Source: Lachnospiraceae bacterium
GTDB taxonomy: Bacteria > Bacillota > Clostridia > Lachnospirales > Lachnospiraceae
Direction: 5' to 3'
Assembly: GCA_910574185.1 (NCBI GenBank)
Contig: CAJSZQ010000004.1
Span: 62,001-126,000, forward strand
Length of the DNA stretch: 64,000 nucleotides
The number at the start of each line of letters is the position of its first letter. Position 1 is the first letter of the stretch. Position numbers and translations under genes: made by a program. The notes beneath the pieces are model-generated. The model had not been told where the DNA came from and made no database searches. It worked only from the letters and a program-made list of their open reading frames with translations. This document shows, piece after piece, positions 26,709 through 35,559 of the stretch.

Positions 26709-29700
26709 GGCTTTTTTTGAGGTTTTTCCAACCCTGAAAATGGAAGAAGAGTTGAGAATGCAGTTTGACGGTGTGGAAGTCGAAAAGGTTGCGACAAACA
26801 GCCGGAGGGACTATTTGAATATTCATATTTTTTCCAGGCATTTGATACAGAAACAGTATATTTATTCAGCGGAGAATGCAATTAAGGAACAGTTATTTGC
26901 AAGAAGCCTTATTTCGGTTGTGATGATAGAAAGCTATGAGCTGTCAGGACAGTATACGCCGGAGAATCTGATGCGGGAGTATTATGAGAGCCTGCTTTTG
27001 GAGGTGTGTCAAAAAAGTATAGTTGAGTGTAATATGCTCAAGACGGCGTCATATAGCTTCCAAAATGACAATATTTTATGCCTGAAGCTTCTGGAAACAG
27101 TGATTGCCAGAGGAAAGCAGGAATCTCTAGTAGGAATGATACAGAGTATTTTTGCAGAACGATTTCATGTACCAATAGAAGTAAGGGTGGATTATAAACA
27201 ACCGAAGGAAAGTAAGTTAAAGTTGAATGAGCTGAAGCTGCAGCGGGAAGTGGAAGCAATCGTGGAGCGCAATCAGGCGCTTGGAAAAGAGCGTCAGGAG
27301 AGGGAACTGGAAGCAGAGAAGAAGAAAGAAGCAGAAAAAGAAAGAAAAGACAGGAAAGCAGTTGCGGTTCAAGAAAAAAGTGCGGATAAACAGTTTGCTC
27401 AGGGACAGAATACAAAAGAAATATCCGGTAAAAATCGTGGATTTAACAGACAGGCCGGGAGAAGAACCGGTACAAACAGTAGTTTCCGAAAATCAGATGA
27501 TCCGAATATGATATTTGGACGGGATTTTGACGACGCGCCGATTGAGTTAAATACGGTTGAAGGTGAAATGGGTGAAATTACCATTCGTGGGAAGGTAATA
27601 AGTTTTGATACGAGAGAGATTCGGAACGAAAAGACCATACTTATGTATGCTTTGACGGATTTTACCGATTCGATTTTGGTAAAAATGTTCGTGAGAAATG
27701 AACAACTTCCGGAGCTTTTGGGAGAAATCAAAAAAGGCGCCTTCTTAAAAATTAAAGGTGTGACTACGATTGATAAGTTTGACGGGCAGCTTACCATTGG
27801 CTCTGTAGTCGGAATCCGAAAGATAACGGATTTTACGGTATCCAGGAAAGATACTTATCCAGAGAAACGGGTGGAACTCCACTGTCACACAAAGATGAGT
27901 GATATGGACGGAGTTTCAGAGGTGACGGATATTGTGCAGCAGGCGCATGACTGGGGACATAAGGCCATTGCGATTACCGACCATGGGGTGGTGCAGGCAT
28001 TTACCGATGCAAATCATTATATTGAGCGGTTGGAAAAAGACGATTCTTTCAAGATTATCTACGGGGTAGAGGGGTATCTGGTAGATGACTTGAAGGAGGT
28101 AGCGGTGAATGAGAAGGGGCAGAATTTAGAGGATACGTTTGTGGTATTTGATTTGGAAACAACTGGATTTAGCCCGATTTCCGACCGGATTATAGAGATT
28201 GGCGCAGTTAAAGTCGAGCAGGGCAGGATTACGGAGCGGTTCAGTACATTTGTAAACCCAAAGGTTCCGATTCCTTTCCGAATTACCCAGCTTACCAGCA
28301 TCAATGACAGTATGGTGATGGACGCGCCGGATATTGAAACTGTTCTGCCGCAGTTCTTGGAATTTATAGGGGATGCGGTGCTGGTTGCTCATAATGCCAG
28401 TTTTGATGTGGGATTTATTGAGCAGAATATGCGTTATCAGGACATGACGCCGGATTTAACTTCTGTGGATACGGTAGCTATGGCCCGCATTCTCATGCCA
28501 ACTCTATCTAAATTTAAATTGAATATTGTGGCTAAGGCGCTGAATATTTCGCTGGAAAATCATCACCGGGCGGTAGATGACGCGGGGGCGACGGCAGAAA
28601 TTTTTGTGAAATTTATCGAGATGCTAAAAGACAGAGATATTCATGATTTGAAGGGGTTGAACCGGTTCGGGGCCAGTAATGGGGACGCAATCAAAAAACT
28701 TCCTACTTATCACGCTATCATTCTTGCTAGAAATGATATTGGAAGAACAAATCTCTATACCCTTGTGTCCAAATCCCATACGCAGTTTTTCGGACGAAGA
28801 CCCAGGATTCCCAAAAGTGAATTTTCCAAATATCGTGAAGGTTTGATTCTTGGCAGCGCTTGTGAGGCGGGGGAATTATACCAGGCGATTTTAAATGAAA
28901 AGTCGGAAGAACGGATTGCCAGAATTGTGGATTACTATGATTATCTGGAAATTCAGCCTCTGGGAAATAACCGTTTTATGATTGAAAGCGACCGTATTTC
29001 CAAGGTGAAGAATGAAGAAGACTTAAAAGATATTAACCGGAAAATTATTGAGCTTGGGGAGAAATTTCACAAGCCGGTAGTGGCTACCTGCGACGTGCAT
29101 TTCCTGAATCCAGAGGACGAGGTGGACCGCCGGATTATTATGGCGGGCAAAGGGTTTTCTGACGCAGACGAACAGGCTCCGCTGTATCTTCGGACAACGG
29201 AGGAGATGCTGGAGGAATTTGAATATCTGGGTGCGGAGAAGGCCCATGAGGTTGTAATTGATAATCCAAACAGGATTGCTGACTGGGTAGAGAAGATATC
29301 GCCCGTAAGACCGGATAAATGTCCGCCGGTGATTCCGGATTCGGACAAGACTCTGCGGGAGATTTGTTATAAAAAAGCTCACGAAATGTATGGGGAGAAT
29401 CTGCCGGAGGTAGTGACGGAACGGTTGGAAAGAGAGCTAAATTCGATTATTTCCAACGGGTTTGCGGTTATGTATATCATTGCGCAGAAGTTGGTATGGA
29501 AGTCCAATGAGGACGGATATTTAGTGGGGTCCCGTGGTTCTGTAGGCTCCTCTTTTGTGGCGACGATGGCTGGAATTACGGAGGTGAATCCGTTAAGTCC
29601 ACATTATTACTGTGAGAAATGCCACTACAGTGATTTTAGTTCTGAGGAGGTCAGAAGTTACGCAGGGGGATGCGGGATGGATATGCCGGATAAGGATTGT

Positions 29701-31269
29701 CCAGAATGCGGCGCGCCTCTTGTGAAGGCGGGCTTTGATATTCCTTTTGAGACTTTCCTGGGCTTTAAGGGGAATAAGGAGCCGGATATTGATTTGAATT
29801 TTTCAGGCGACTATCAGAGTAATGCCCATAAATATACAGAAGTTATTTTTGGAGACGGGCAGACTTACCGGGCCGGGACGATTGGTACGCTTGCGGATAA
29901 GACGGCGTTTGGTTTTGTCAGGAATTACTATGAGGAGAGAAATTCAAGAAAGAAAGTCTGTGAAATTGACCGCATCGTGCAGGGATGTACCGGAATCCGA
30001 AGGAGCACCGGCCAGCATCCAGGAGGGATTATTGTCCTTCCGTTGGGGGAGGATATCAATTCATTTACTCCGGTGCAGCATCCGGCAAATGATATGTCTA
30101 CGGATATTGTGACGACTCACTTTGATTACCACTCTATCGACCATAACCTGTTAAAGCTTGATATCCTGGGACACGATGATCCGACTATGATTAAGACACT
30201 GGAGGAATATATTAGTTCCCCTGCCATGGATAATGAATATAATGAAACAGATAACCGTTTTGTGGCAACGAACATTCCTTTGGATGATAAAGGAGTAATG
30301 TCTCTGTTTCAAGGTACGGAGGCGCTTGGAATTAAACCTTCGGATATCGGCGGCTGTCCGGTAGGGTGTATGGGAATCCCGGAATTTGGTACGGATTTTG
30401 TTATTCAGATGGTTATGGATACCAAACCGCAGACTTTGTCGGATTTAATCCGTATTTCCGGTCTGTCCCATGGTACGGATGTGTGGCTGAACAATGCTCA
30501 GGAGTTGATTCGCAGCGGGAAGGCAACCATTTCGACGGCAATCTGTACTCGTGACGACATTATGACCTATCTGATAAATAAGGGAATGGACAGCGAGGAA
30601 TCTTTCACGATAATGGAACGGGTGCGGAAAGGAGCTGTGGCAAAGGGGAAATGTAAAGAATGGCCCAAATTTAAGGAGGACATGAAGAAAAACAATGTGC
30701 CCGACTGGTATATCTGGTCCTGTGAGAAGATTAAGTATATGTTTCCGAAGGCCCACGCAGCGGCTTATGTCATGATGGCTTACCGGATTGCGTACTGTAA
30801 GATTAACTATCCGCTGGCGTATTATGCGGCGTATTTTGGAATCCGGGCGGACGCGTTTTCTTATGAGCTGATGTGTCAGGGGAAGGAGCGGCTGAATTAT
30901 CACATTAATCAGTATCAGAACAGGGAAGCGTTATCAAAGAAAGAGCAGGATTCATTAAAAGATATGAAGATTGTACAGGAAATGTACGCCAGAGGCTTTG
31001 AATTTCTGCCGATTGATTTGTATCGCTCGAAAGCGTCGAAATTTGAAATAGTAGACGGAAAGCTGCTGCCTCCATTTTCGAGTATTGAAGGAATGGGCGC
31101 TATTGCGGCTGAGGCAGTGGAAGCGGCGGCGGTGGACGGGCCCTATCTGTCCAGAGATGATTTCCGTCAGAGGACGAAGGTCAGTAAGACGGTAATTGAT
31201 TTGATGAATAGTTTGGGGATATTCGGGAATCTGCCAGAGAGTAACCAGCTCAGTCTGTTTGATTTGTAA
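26701..31269 (+). CDS. polC: DNA polymerase III alpha subunit, PolC type
   Basis: A 1522-residue replicative polymerase of low-GC Gram-positives. In order: N-terminal domains with a long charged Lys/Glu linker (about 170-260); an OB fold (about 290-380); a PHP domain (VELHCHTKMSDMDGVSEVTD); the inserted DnaQ-like 3'-5' exonuclease (FVVFDLETTGFSP, HNASFDVGFIEQ); then the polymerase core with GSRGSVGSSFVATMAGIT and a zinc finger (CEKCHYSD, CPECGAPL). It is slightly longer than the usual ~1440, mainly in the charged linker. The start lies inside the 3' end of ispG. Confidence 0.97.
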   Translation: MNKAFFEVFPTLKMEEELRMQFDGVEVEKVATNSRRDYLNIHIFSRHLIQKQYIYSAENAIKEQLFARSLISVVMIESYELSGQYTPENLMREYYESLLLEVCQKSIVECNMLKTASYSFQNDNILCLKLLETVIARGKQESLVGMIQSIFAERFHVPIEVRVDYKQPKESKLKLNELKLQREVEAIVERNQALGKERQERELEAEKKKEAEKERKDRKAVAVQEKSADKQFAQGQNTKEISGKNRGFNRQAGRRTGTNSSFRKSDDPNMIFGRDFDDAPIELNTVEGEMGEITIRGKVISFDTREIRNEKTILMYALTDFTDSILVKMFVRNEQLPELLGEIKKGAFLKIKGVTTIDKFDGQLTIGSVVGIRKITDFTVSRKDTYPEKRVELHCHTKMSDMDGVSEVTDIVQQAHDWGHKAIAITDHGVVQAFTDANHYIERLEKDDSFKIIYGVEGYLVDDLKEVAVNEKGQNLEDTFVVFDLETTGFSPISDRIIEIGAVKVEQGRITERFSTFVNPKVPIPFRITQLTSINDSMVMDAPDIETVLPQFLEFIGDAVLVAHNASFDVGFIEQNMRYQDMTPDLTSVDTVAMARILMPTLSKFKLNIVAKALNISLENHHRAVDDAGATAEIFVKFIEMLKDRDIHDLKGLNRFGASNGDAIKKLPTYHAIILARNDIGRTNLYTLVSKSHTQFFGRRPRIPKSEFSKYREGLILGSACEAGELYQAILNEKSEERIARIVDYYDYLEIQPLGNNRFMIESDRISKVKNEEDLKDINRKIIELGEKFHKPVVATCDVHFLNPEDEVDRRIIMAGKGFSDADEQAPLYLRTTEEMLEEFEYLGAEKAHEVVIDNPNRIADWVEKISPVRPDKCPPVIPDSDKTLREICYKKAHEMYGENLPEVVTERLERELNSIISNGFAVMYIIAQKLVWKSNEDGYLVGSRGSVGSSFVATMAGITEVNPLSPHYYCEKCHYSDFSSEEVRSYAGGCGMDMPDKDCPECGAPLVKAGFDIPFETFLGFKGNKEPDIDLNFSGDYQSNAHKYTEVIFGDGQTYRAGTIGTLADKTAFGFVRNYYEERNSRKKVCEIDRIVQGCTGIRRSTGQHPGGIIVLPLGEDINSFTPVQHPANDMSTDIVTTHFDYHSIDHNLLKLDILGHDDPTMIKTLEEYISSPAMDNEYNETDNRFVATNIPLDDKGVMSLFQGTEALGIKPSDIGGCPVGCMGIPEFGTDFVIQMVMDTKPQTLSDLIRISGLSHGTDVWLNNAQELIRSGKATISTAICTRDDIMTYLINKGMDSEESFTIMERVRKGAVAKGKCKEWPKFKEDMKKNNVPDWYIWSCEKIKYMFPKAHAAAYVMMAYRIAYCKINYPLAYYAAYFGIRADAFSYELMCQGKERLNYHINQYQNREALSKKEQDSLKDMKIVQEMYARGFEFLPIDLYRSKASKFEIVDGKLLPPFSSIEGMGAIAAEAVEAAAVDGPYLSRDDFRQRTKVSKTVIDLMNSLGIFGNLPESNQLSLFDL

Positions 31270-31305
31270 TTACAAGACAAATATTATGCTATCTAAAAGT
31301 TTTTA

Positions 31306-31335
31306 TTGATAAATTTTATGTATACTGATATAATA
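31306..31335 (+). promoter_or_regulatory. Promoter upstream of the prepilin peptidase gene
   Basis: TTGATA (31306-31311), 18 bp, TATAAT (31330-31335). It would give a leader of about 145 nt that includes the hairpin at 31347-31416. Confidence 0.5.
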
Positions 31336-31346
31336 AGGTTGTGAAA

Positions 31347-31416
31347 GTCAGGGAGTTTAGGCGGCCTGCTCTGCTATAAAAACAGCCGATTTTAAAGGGC
31401 AGGCGGCTTCCCTGAC
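31347..31416 (+). promoter_or_regulatory. Imperfect long hairpin in a leader
   Basis: GTCAGGGA (31347-31354) pairs with TCCCTGAC (31409-31416), and an inner GCCTGC pairs with GCAGGC (31398-31403). No T run follows, so it is not a clear terminator. It may be a leader structure; no riboswitch family is recognised. Confidence 0.4.
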
Positions 31417-31485
31417 GGTCTTAGTTGTAATGTAGATATATCGTATTCTATTGATATATTCAGGCGATAAGTTTACGGGGTGCAT

Positions 31486-32031
31486 ATGAAAAAATATTAT
31501 ATCGTATATGTAAGTCTAATGCTGTCTGTATTTTGCGTGGGCAGCAGTCTTCTGAAGTCTTGGGCGGTCTTTTCAGAGATATTCACAGTTTTTTTATTTA
31601 TTGTCACACTTACAGCGGTGGGATGTCAGGATATAAAATCAATGAAAATTGCAGATAAGTGGACCGCTGCCATATTGGGAATAGCGGTGATTTCCTGTAT
31701 CACTATGCCGGAAGTTTCTTTCCATTCCCGGATAGCGGGTCTGGTATGCGTCAGCTTGCCTTTTCTTTTCATTGCGCTTGTCTGTCCGGGAAGCTTCGGC
31801 GGAGGAGATATTAAGCTGATGGCGGCCTGCGGTGTGTTTCTTGGATGGAAGGTGACGCTTGTTTCGGCTGTGATGGGTATTTTTCTGGGCGGTATCTGGA
31901 CAGGCTGTCTTTTGATAGCGGGAAAGATTGGGAGGAAAGATTCATTTCCGCTTGGCCCTTTTTTGTGCCTGGGTATGGCTATAGGGATTTATATTGGGAG
32001 TCCTCTGGCGGAGTATTTATTTGCCATGTAG
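31486..32031 (+). CDS. A24-family prepilin peptidase (CpaA/TadV-like)
   Basis: A 181-residue membrane aspartyl protease that contains only the peptidase domain. Catalytic Asp motifs are in VGCQDIKSMKIAD and FGGGDIKLMAACG. About six transmembrane helices; no N-terminal methylase domain, as in Tad or Flp-pilus peptidases. The ATG at 31486 is five bases from GGGG; an in-frame GTG lies two codons upstream. No pilin genes are visible in the window. Confidence 0.85.
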   Translation: MKKYYIVYVSLMLSVFCVGSSLLKSWAVFSEIFTVFLFIVTLTAVGCQDIKSMKIADKWTAAILGIAVISCITMPEVSFHSRIAGLVCVSLPFLFIALVCPGSFGGGDIKLMAACGVFLGWKVTLVSAVMGIFLGGIWTGCLLIAGKIGRKDSFPLGPFLCLGMAIGIYIGSPLAEYLFAM

Positions 32032-32057
32032 AGATATATTTGCAAAAGAATCTTCAG

Positions 32058-32105
32058 CTTGTGTACTGACGCATTTGATTGAAAGTAAATGTGTCAGTAC
32101 ACAAG
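32058..32105. repeat. 19-bp inverted repeat (strong hairpin) between convergent genes
   Basis: Arms 32058-32076 and 32087-32105 pair over 19 bp with a single G-U, around a 10-base loop. A second small hairpin (AATCATC/GATGATT) follows. No T tract. It may act as a bidirectional transcription barrier between genes ending at 32031 and 32191. Confidence 0.6.
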
Positions 32106-32190
32106 ATTCAATCATCAGACGATGATTCATGAAGTTGAAAGAAGGCAGGACACAAATTGAGACGTTAGCTTGCAGAAAATAATTCCCTGC

Positions 32191-32895
32191 TTAACTGGCC
32201 TGAGCGCGGCAGGCGGACAGTCTGTCCAAAGTATTGAGAAACATCGTGGTTTCATTCTGGATTTGCTTCTTCTCGGCAGCGGTTTTTCTGTCGTCTAAAT
32301 AGTTGTCATACATAACACAGAGCATAGCGTACGCAAATTCTCTGTTCTGGCTCCATTGGAACAGCATCCAGTTCATAGCATGTGAACACCAGTATTTTTT
32401 TGGTATCCCGCTGGATTCTAAAACTTTCACGTGAATCTCGGCTGCTTTTGCCAATTCTGCGAGTTGTCCCGCGTGTTCTTCCTCAGGTTTCTTCCTGCCG
32501 GAGAGTTTTCGGATTACCGGGTTGTGGGTGGATTTGTCGTTCAATAGCTGGAATCCGGAAGCTACCAGTTCATTTAACTTATTCGCAGCCTCCCAGTAGG
32601 GGGCGAAATTCGGCGACAACGGACCTCTGTAATCAGAGTCTCCGGAATGTCTGCCGGAATCTTCCCTGCGGATTGGATTACGGATTCGCCTGTCATAAAT
32701 TCTGCGCTGGTCTGGGCTGCTGAGAATCCGGTATGCGTATAATACATTCTGAATATAAGTCGTGGTATCGTAAGTACTGTTTATATTAGCATCTGGATGT
32801 AATTTCTTCACAAGAAAATTCTTGGCGCTGATAATTTCTTCATCAGTAGCATCCATCGGGACGCCAAGTAAATCATAATATGTACATTCTTTCAT
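32191..32895 (-). CDS. DnaJ-domain protein
   Basis: A 234-residue protein with an N-terminal J domain (TYYDLLGVPMDATDEEI, HPD motif in KKLHPDAN at about residues 30-37) and a helical C-terminal part of unknown function. The J domain would stimulate DnaK ATPase. The Gly/Phe and zinc regions of true DnaJ are missing. ATG at 32895 with AAGGGGAGATTTT upstream; the longer frame lacks a ribosome site. Confidence 0.8.
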   Translation of the reverse strand: MKECTYYDLLGVPMDATDEEIISAKNFLVKKLHPDANINSTYDTTTYIQNVLYAYRILSSPDQRRIYDRRIRNPIRREDSGRHSGDSDYRGPLSPNFAPYWEAANKLNELVASGFQLLNDKSTHNPVIRKLSGRKKPEEEHAGQLAELAKAAEIHVKVLESSGIPKKYWCSHAMNWMLFQWSQNREFAYAMLCVMYDNYLDDRKTAAEKKQIQNETTMFLNTLDRLSACRAQAS

Positions 32896-33008
32896 AAAAT
32901 CTCCCCTTAATAAGCTGCGCTGTAGGCGCAATGCTTTTCCCCGCTTATTGTAACATCATACGCTAATTTGGAGTGGAAATCAATAGGTGAATAGAAACAA
33001 AAACTCCT

Positions 33009-33065
33009 TGACTTATATAGATGGCCGATATATAATTGAGAAAAGATATATAGATTATCGATATA
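33009..33065 (+). promoter_or_regulatory. padR promoter with two operator-like pseudo-palindromes
   Basis: TTGACT (33009-33014), 16 bp, TATAAT (33031-33036). The site TATATAGATNNNCGATATA occurs at 33014-33032, over the promoter, and again at 33047-33065, 33 bp apart (about three helical turns). A PadR dimer pair could bind both for autoregulation. Confidence 0.65.
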
Positions 33066-33083
33066 AGATAGGAGGTTTTGGTT

Positions 33084-33440
33084 ATGGCAATTGATAAAAG
33101 TTTGGTATCGGGAAGTACGACAATGCTTCTTCTCCGCCTGTTGTCTGAGAAAGATATGTATGGGTATGAGATGATTGAGACGCTTCGGGAGCGCTCGAAG
33201 AATGTATTTGAACTGAAGGCCGGAACTTTATATCCGCTTCTTCACAGTCTAGAGGACAAGCGGGCGCTTCGGGTGTATGAGAAGGAAGCGGGAGGAAAGA
33301 TTAGAAAGTATTACAGCCTTACTAAAGAAGGGGACAGGATGCTTGCAGAGAAGAAAGATGAGTGGCTGGCCTATTCGGAGGCAATTTTAAATGTGTTGAA
33401 TCTGGTACGCCGTCGCTCTACAGACTTACAAACGATATGA
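33084..33440 (+). CDS. PadR-family transcriptional regulator
   Basis: A 118-residue winged-helix repressor of the PadR group: MLLLRLLSEKDMYGYEMIETL, then ELKAGTLYPLLHSLEDK and a C-terminal helix. ATG at 33084, eight bases after AGGAGG. It precedes a HAAS-domain membrane protein by 58 bp, the usual PadR-plus-HAAS pairing, and very likely represses its own operon through the sites at 33014 and 33047. Confidence 0.9.
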   Translation: MAIDKSLVSGSTTMLLLRLLSEKDMYGYEMIETLRERSKNVFELKAGTLYPLLHSLEDKRALRVYEKEAGGKIRKYYSLTKEGDRMLAEKKDEWLAYSEAILNVLNLVRRRSTDLQTI

Positions 33441-33498
33441 ATATAAAATGTTATTTATTTCAAGATTACTGCAATGATGTTCCGGGAGGTGTAATAGT

Positions 33499-34881
33499 AT
33501 GAAAAAAGAAGAGTATTTGGATATTGTAGAAGAACAGATTCGGTGCAGGCAGGCCAGAGAGGGCGTAAGAAAAGAGCTTGCGGTGCATATCGAGGATCAG
33601 GCAGAGTGGTACAGATTACAGGGGATGGAAGATTCTGAGGCAGAAGAGATGGCTGTTTGTGAGATGGGAGACCCGGTGGAGACAGGGAATATGATGGATG
33701 AGGTTCACCGGCCGAAGATGGCCTGGAAAAGTATCGCAGTAATTGTGGTACTTAGCCTGGTAACTTTTGCCCTCCAATATATTCTAACAAACAGCGCGCC
33801 GGATTCGATGAATATGTATTCGGCATGGATTCCGGGAGGCGCGCCGAAATATTTGCTGATTCACGCGGTGGGCTGGGCTGTTATGATTGGGGTCTGTTAC
33901 TTGGATTATACCAGGATAGGGAAGTATGCCGGGTTACTGATGATTGTAGGATGTGTAGGAACTCAGTTTCTTACGGAGGTTTATGCAACGCCTGTAAACG
34001 GAAGAGAGTATTTTCAGTTTGCCGAATATGGCGTCTCAGTCCGAATGGTATGTTTTTTATTTTTGCCGTTGTATGGGGCAGTGTTATATCAGTATCGGGG
34101 ACGGGGATACCGGGGGGTTTTAGCAGGCATATTGTGGATGATTCCGTCCCTTCTGATACCTATGTTAGACAGGGGTATGCTGATTGTTGTTATTGTGGGA
34201 AGCACGTATTTGATTATGTTAACAGTAGCAATTTGCAAGGGCTGGTTTCGGGTCCCCAAAAAGATTACGGTAGTAGGTTTGTGGTCGGGAACAATATTTT
34301 TGATATATGCAGGAATCAACTATATTAGACATTGGGGAGCGCCCTATCAGGTAGCGCGCTTAGATGCCTTTGAAGCTCCTTTTATTCTGAAGACAGGCGT
34401 TACCTCTACGACAGTTATGATGAGGAATCTTCTTACCGGAAGCAGGCTGGTCGGCACGAAGGCGGGATTTATGAGAGATGCAGAAGGAATTATGTGGCCT
34501 GGCGACTATACGCTGAGCCTGATTTGCGCGTACTATGGAATTTTGGCGGCAGCTATTCTGGTAGCAGGGATTGCCCTTTTGTTTATACACTTTTTTCATA
34601 TGTCTTTCAAACAGAAGAATCAGCTTGGAATGATTATGGGAACAGGATGCAGTACGGTATTTCTTGTGCAGCTGCTTCTATATATAATGGGGAATATGGG
34701 ACTGCTCCTATCAGGGACGTCTTATTGTCCGTTTCTTGGATATGGAGGGAATGCGACCATGATTACCTATATTCTGCTGGGAATACTGCTCAGTATATAC
34801 CGATATGAAAATGTAGTAAGTGAGGTCAGAGCCAGAAAGATATTGCCGGTATTTAAAATGCAAGAGAAAAGGAAGGGATAG
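33499..34881 (+). CDS. HAAS-domain fusion to a divergent SEDS (FtsW/RodA/SpoVE-like) membrane protein
   Basis: A 460-residue protein. Residues 1-75 form a HAAS/permease-prefix domain (a helical module found next to PadR genes). From about residue 78 it has ten or so membrane segments resembling SEDS glycosyltransferases. The C-terminal FLGYGGNATMITYILLGILL echoes the FtsW end signature, and WPGDYTLSLICAYYG keeps an Asp (336) where SEDS polymerases have a catalytic Asp before a long helix. It may polymerise or handle lipid-linked cell-wall precursors, but the core is diverged and the activity is inferred. No class B PBP is next to it. GGGAGGTGTAATAGT precedes the ATG. Confidence 0.7.
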   Translation: MKKEEYLDIVEEQIRCRQAREGVRKELAVHIEDQAEWYRLQGMEDSEAEEMAVCEMGDPVETGNMMDEVHRPKMAWKSIAVIVVLSLVTFALQYILTNSAPDSMNMYSAWIPGGAPKYLLIHAVGWAVMIGVCYLDYTRIGKYAGLLMIVGCVGTQFLTEVYATPVNGREYFQFAEYGVSVRMVCFLFLPLYGAVLYQYRGRGYRGVLAGILWMIPSLLIPMLDRGMLIVVIVGSTYLIMLTVAICKGWFRVPKKITVVGLWSGTIFLIYAGINYIRHWGAPYQVARLDAFEAPFILKTGVTSTTVMMRNLLTGSRLVGTKAGFMRDAEGIMWPGDYTLSLICAYYGILAAAILVAGIALLFIHFFHMSFKQKNQLGMIMGTGCSTVFLVQLLLYIMGNMGLLLSGTSYCPFLGYGGNATMITYILLGILLSIYRYENVVSEVRARKILPVFKMQEKRKG

Positions 34882-34883
34882 CG

Positions 34884-35447
34884 ATGGATAATTCACAGAT
34901 TACCCATTGGTGCCACGAGGTCATTCATTCGCAGGTGAAGGAGGGCGGGCGCTATATTGATGCGACGATGGGAAATGGAAATGACACACTGTTTTTGTGT
35001 GAACTTGCAGGAGAGAAAGGAAAAGTTACGGCATTTGATATACAGGAGCAGGCAGTGGAACATACGAAGGCTCTTCTGGAAAATCATGGAATCAGGGAGA
35101 ATTTCAGGTTGGTACTGGATGGACACGAGCATATGGCAGAGTATGAGGAGCCGGGCAGCGTTGATTTGATATGTTTTAATTTCGGCTACCTTCCAGGTGG
35201 AGATCACAGAATTGCCACTCAACCGGAAACTAGTATTCAGGCAATTGAAACGGGGCTGTCTCTGTTAAAGCATGGAGGAATGATGAGCCTGTGCATTTAC
35301 AGCGGAGGTGATACTGGATTTGAGGAGAAGGAGGCAATTTTAGAGTATTTAAGTAGATTGCCTTCTAAGAACTATACTGTTATTGTAAACGAATATTGCA
35401 ATCGGAAGAATCATCCGCCTGTGCCGGTATTTTTGTGGAAAAAGTAA
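34884..35447 (+). CDS. mnmM: tRNA mnm5U34 methyltransferase, MnmM (YtqB) family
   Basis: A 187-residue class I SAM methyltransferase. The SAM loop reads DATMGNGNDTLFLCELAG, and the catalytic region NFGYLPGGDH, matching the YtqB family shown to methylate the nm5U wobble base in Gram-positive tRNA. It starts three bases after the HAAS-SEDS gene stop, with AAGGGATAGCG upstream, so it may be cotranscribed although functionally separate. Confidence 0.85.
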   Translation: MDNSQITHWCHEVIHSQVKEGGRYIDATMGNGNDTLFLCELAGEKGKVTAFDIQEQAVEHTKALLENHGIRENFRLVLDGHEHMAEYEEPGSVDLICFNFGYLPGGDHRIATQPETSIQAIETGLSLLKHGGMMSLCIYSGGDTGFEEKEAILEYLSRLPSKNYTVIVNEYCNRKNHPPVPVFLWKK

Positions 35448-35494
35448 AAAAATGAATTTTTCGCAACTTAATGCTTTAATTTGTGAAAGTGTTG

Positions 35495-35503
35495 TGCTAT
35501 ACT
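35495..35503 (+). promoter_or_regulatory. Extended -10 promoter of the ior operon
   Basis: TGCTATACT fits an extended -10 (TGn-TATACT), without a good -35. A GTGATT/AATCAC inverted repeat (35511-35536) lies in the leader before the start codon at 35560. Confidence 0.5.
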
Positions 35504-35559
35504 TAGATACGTGATTATTTTCTACAGAGAAATCACTATAAGAGAAAGGATGAGAAAAT

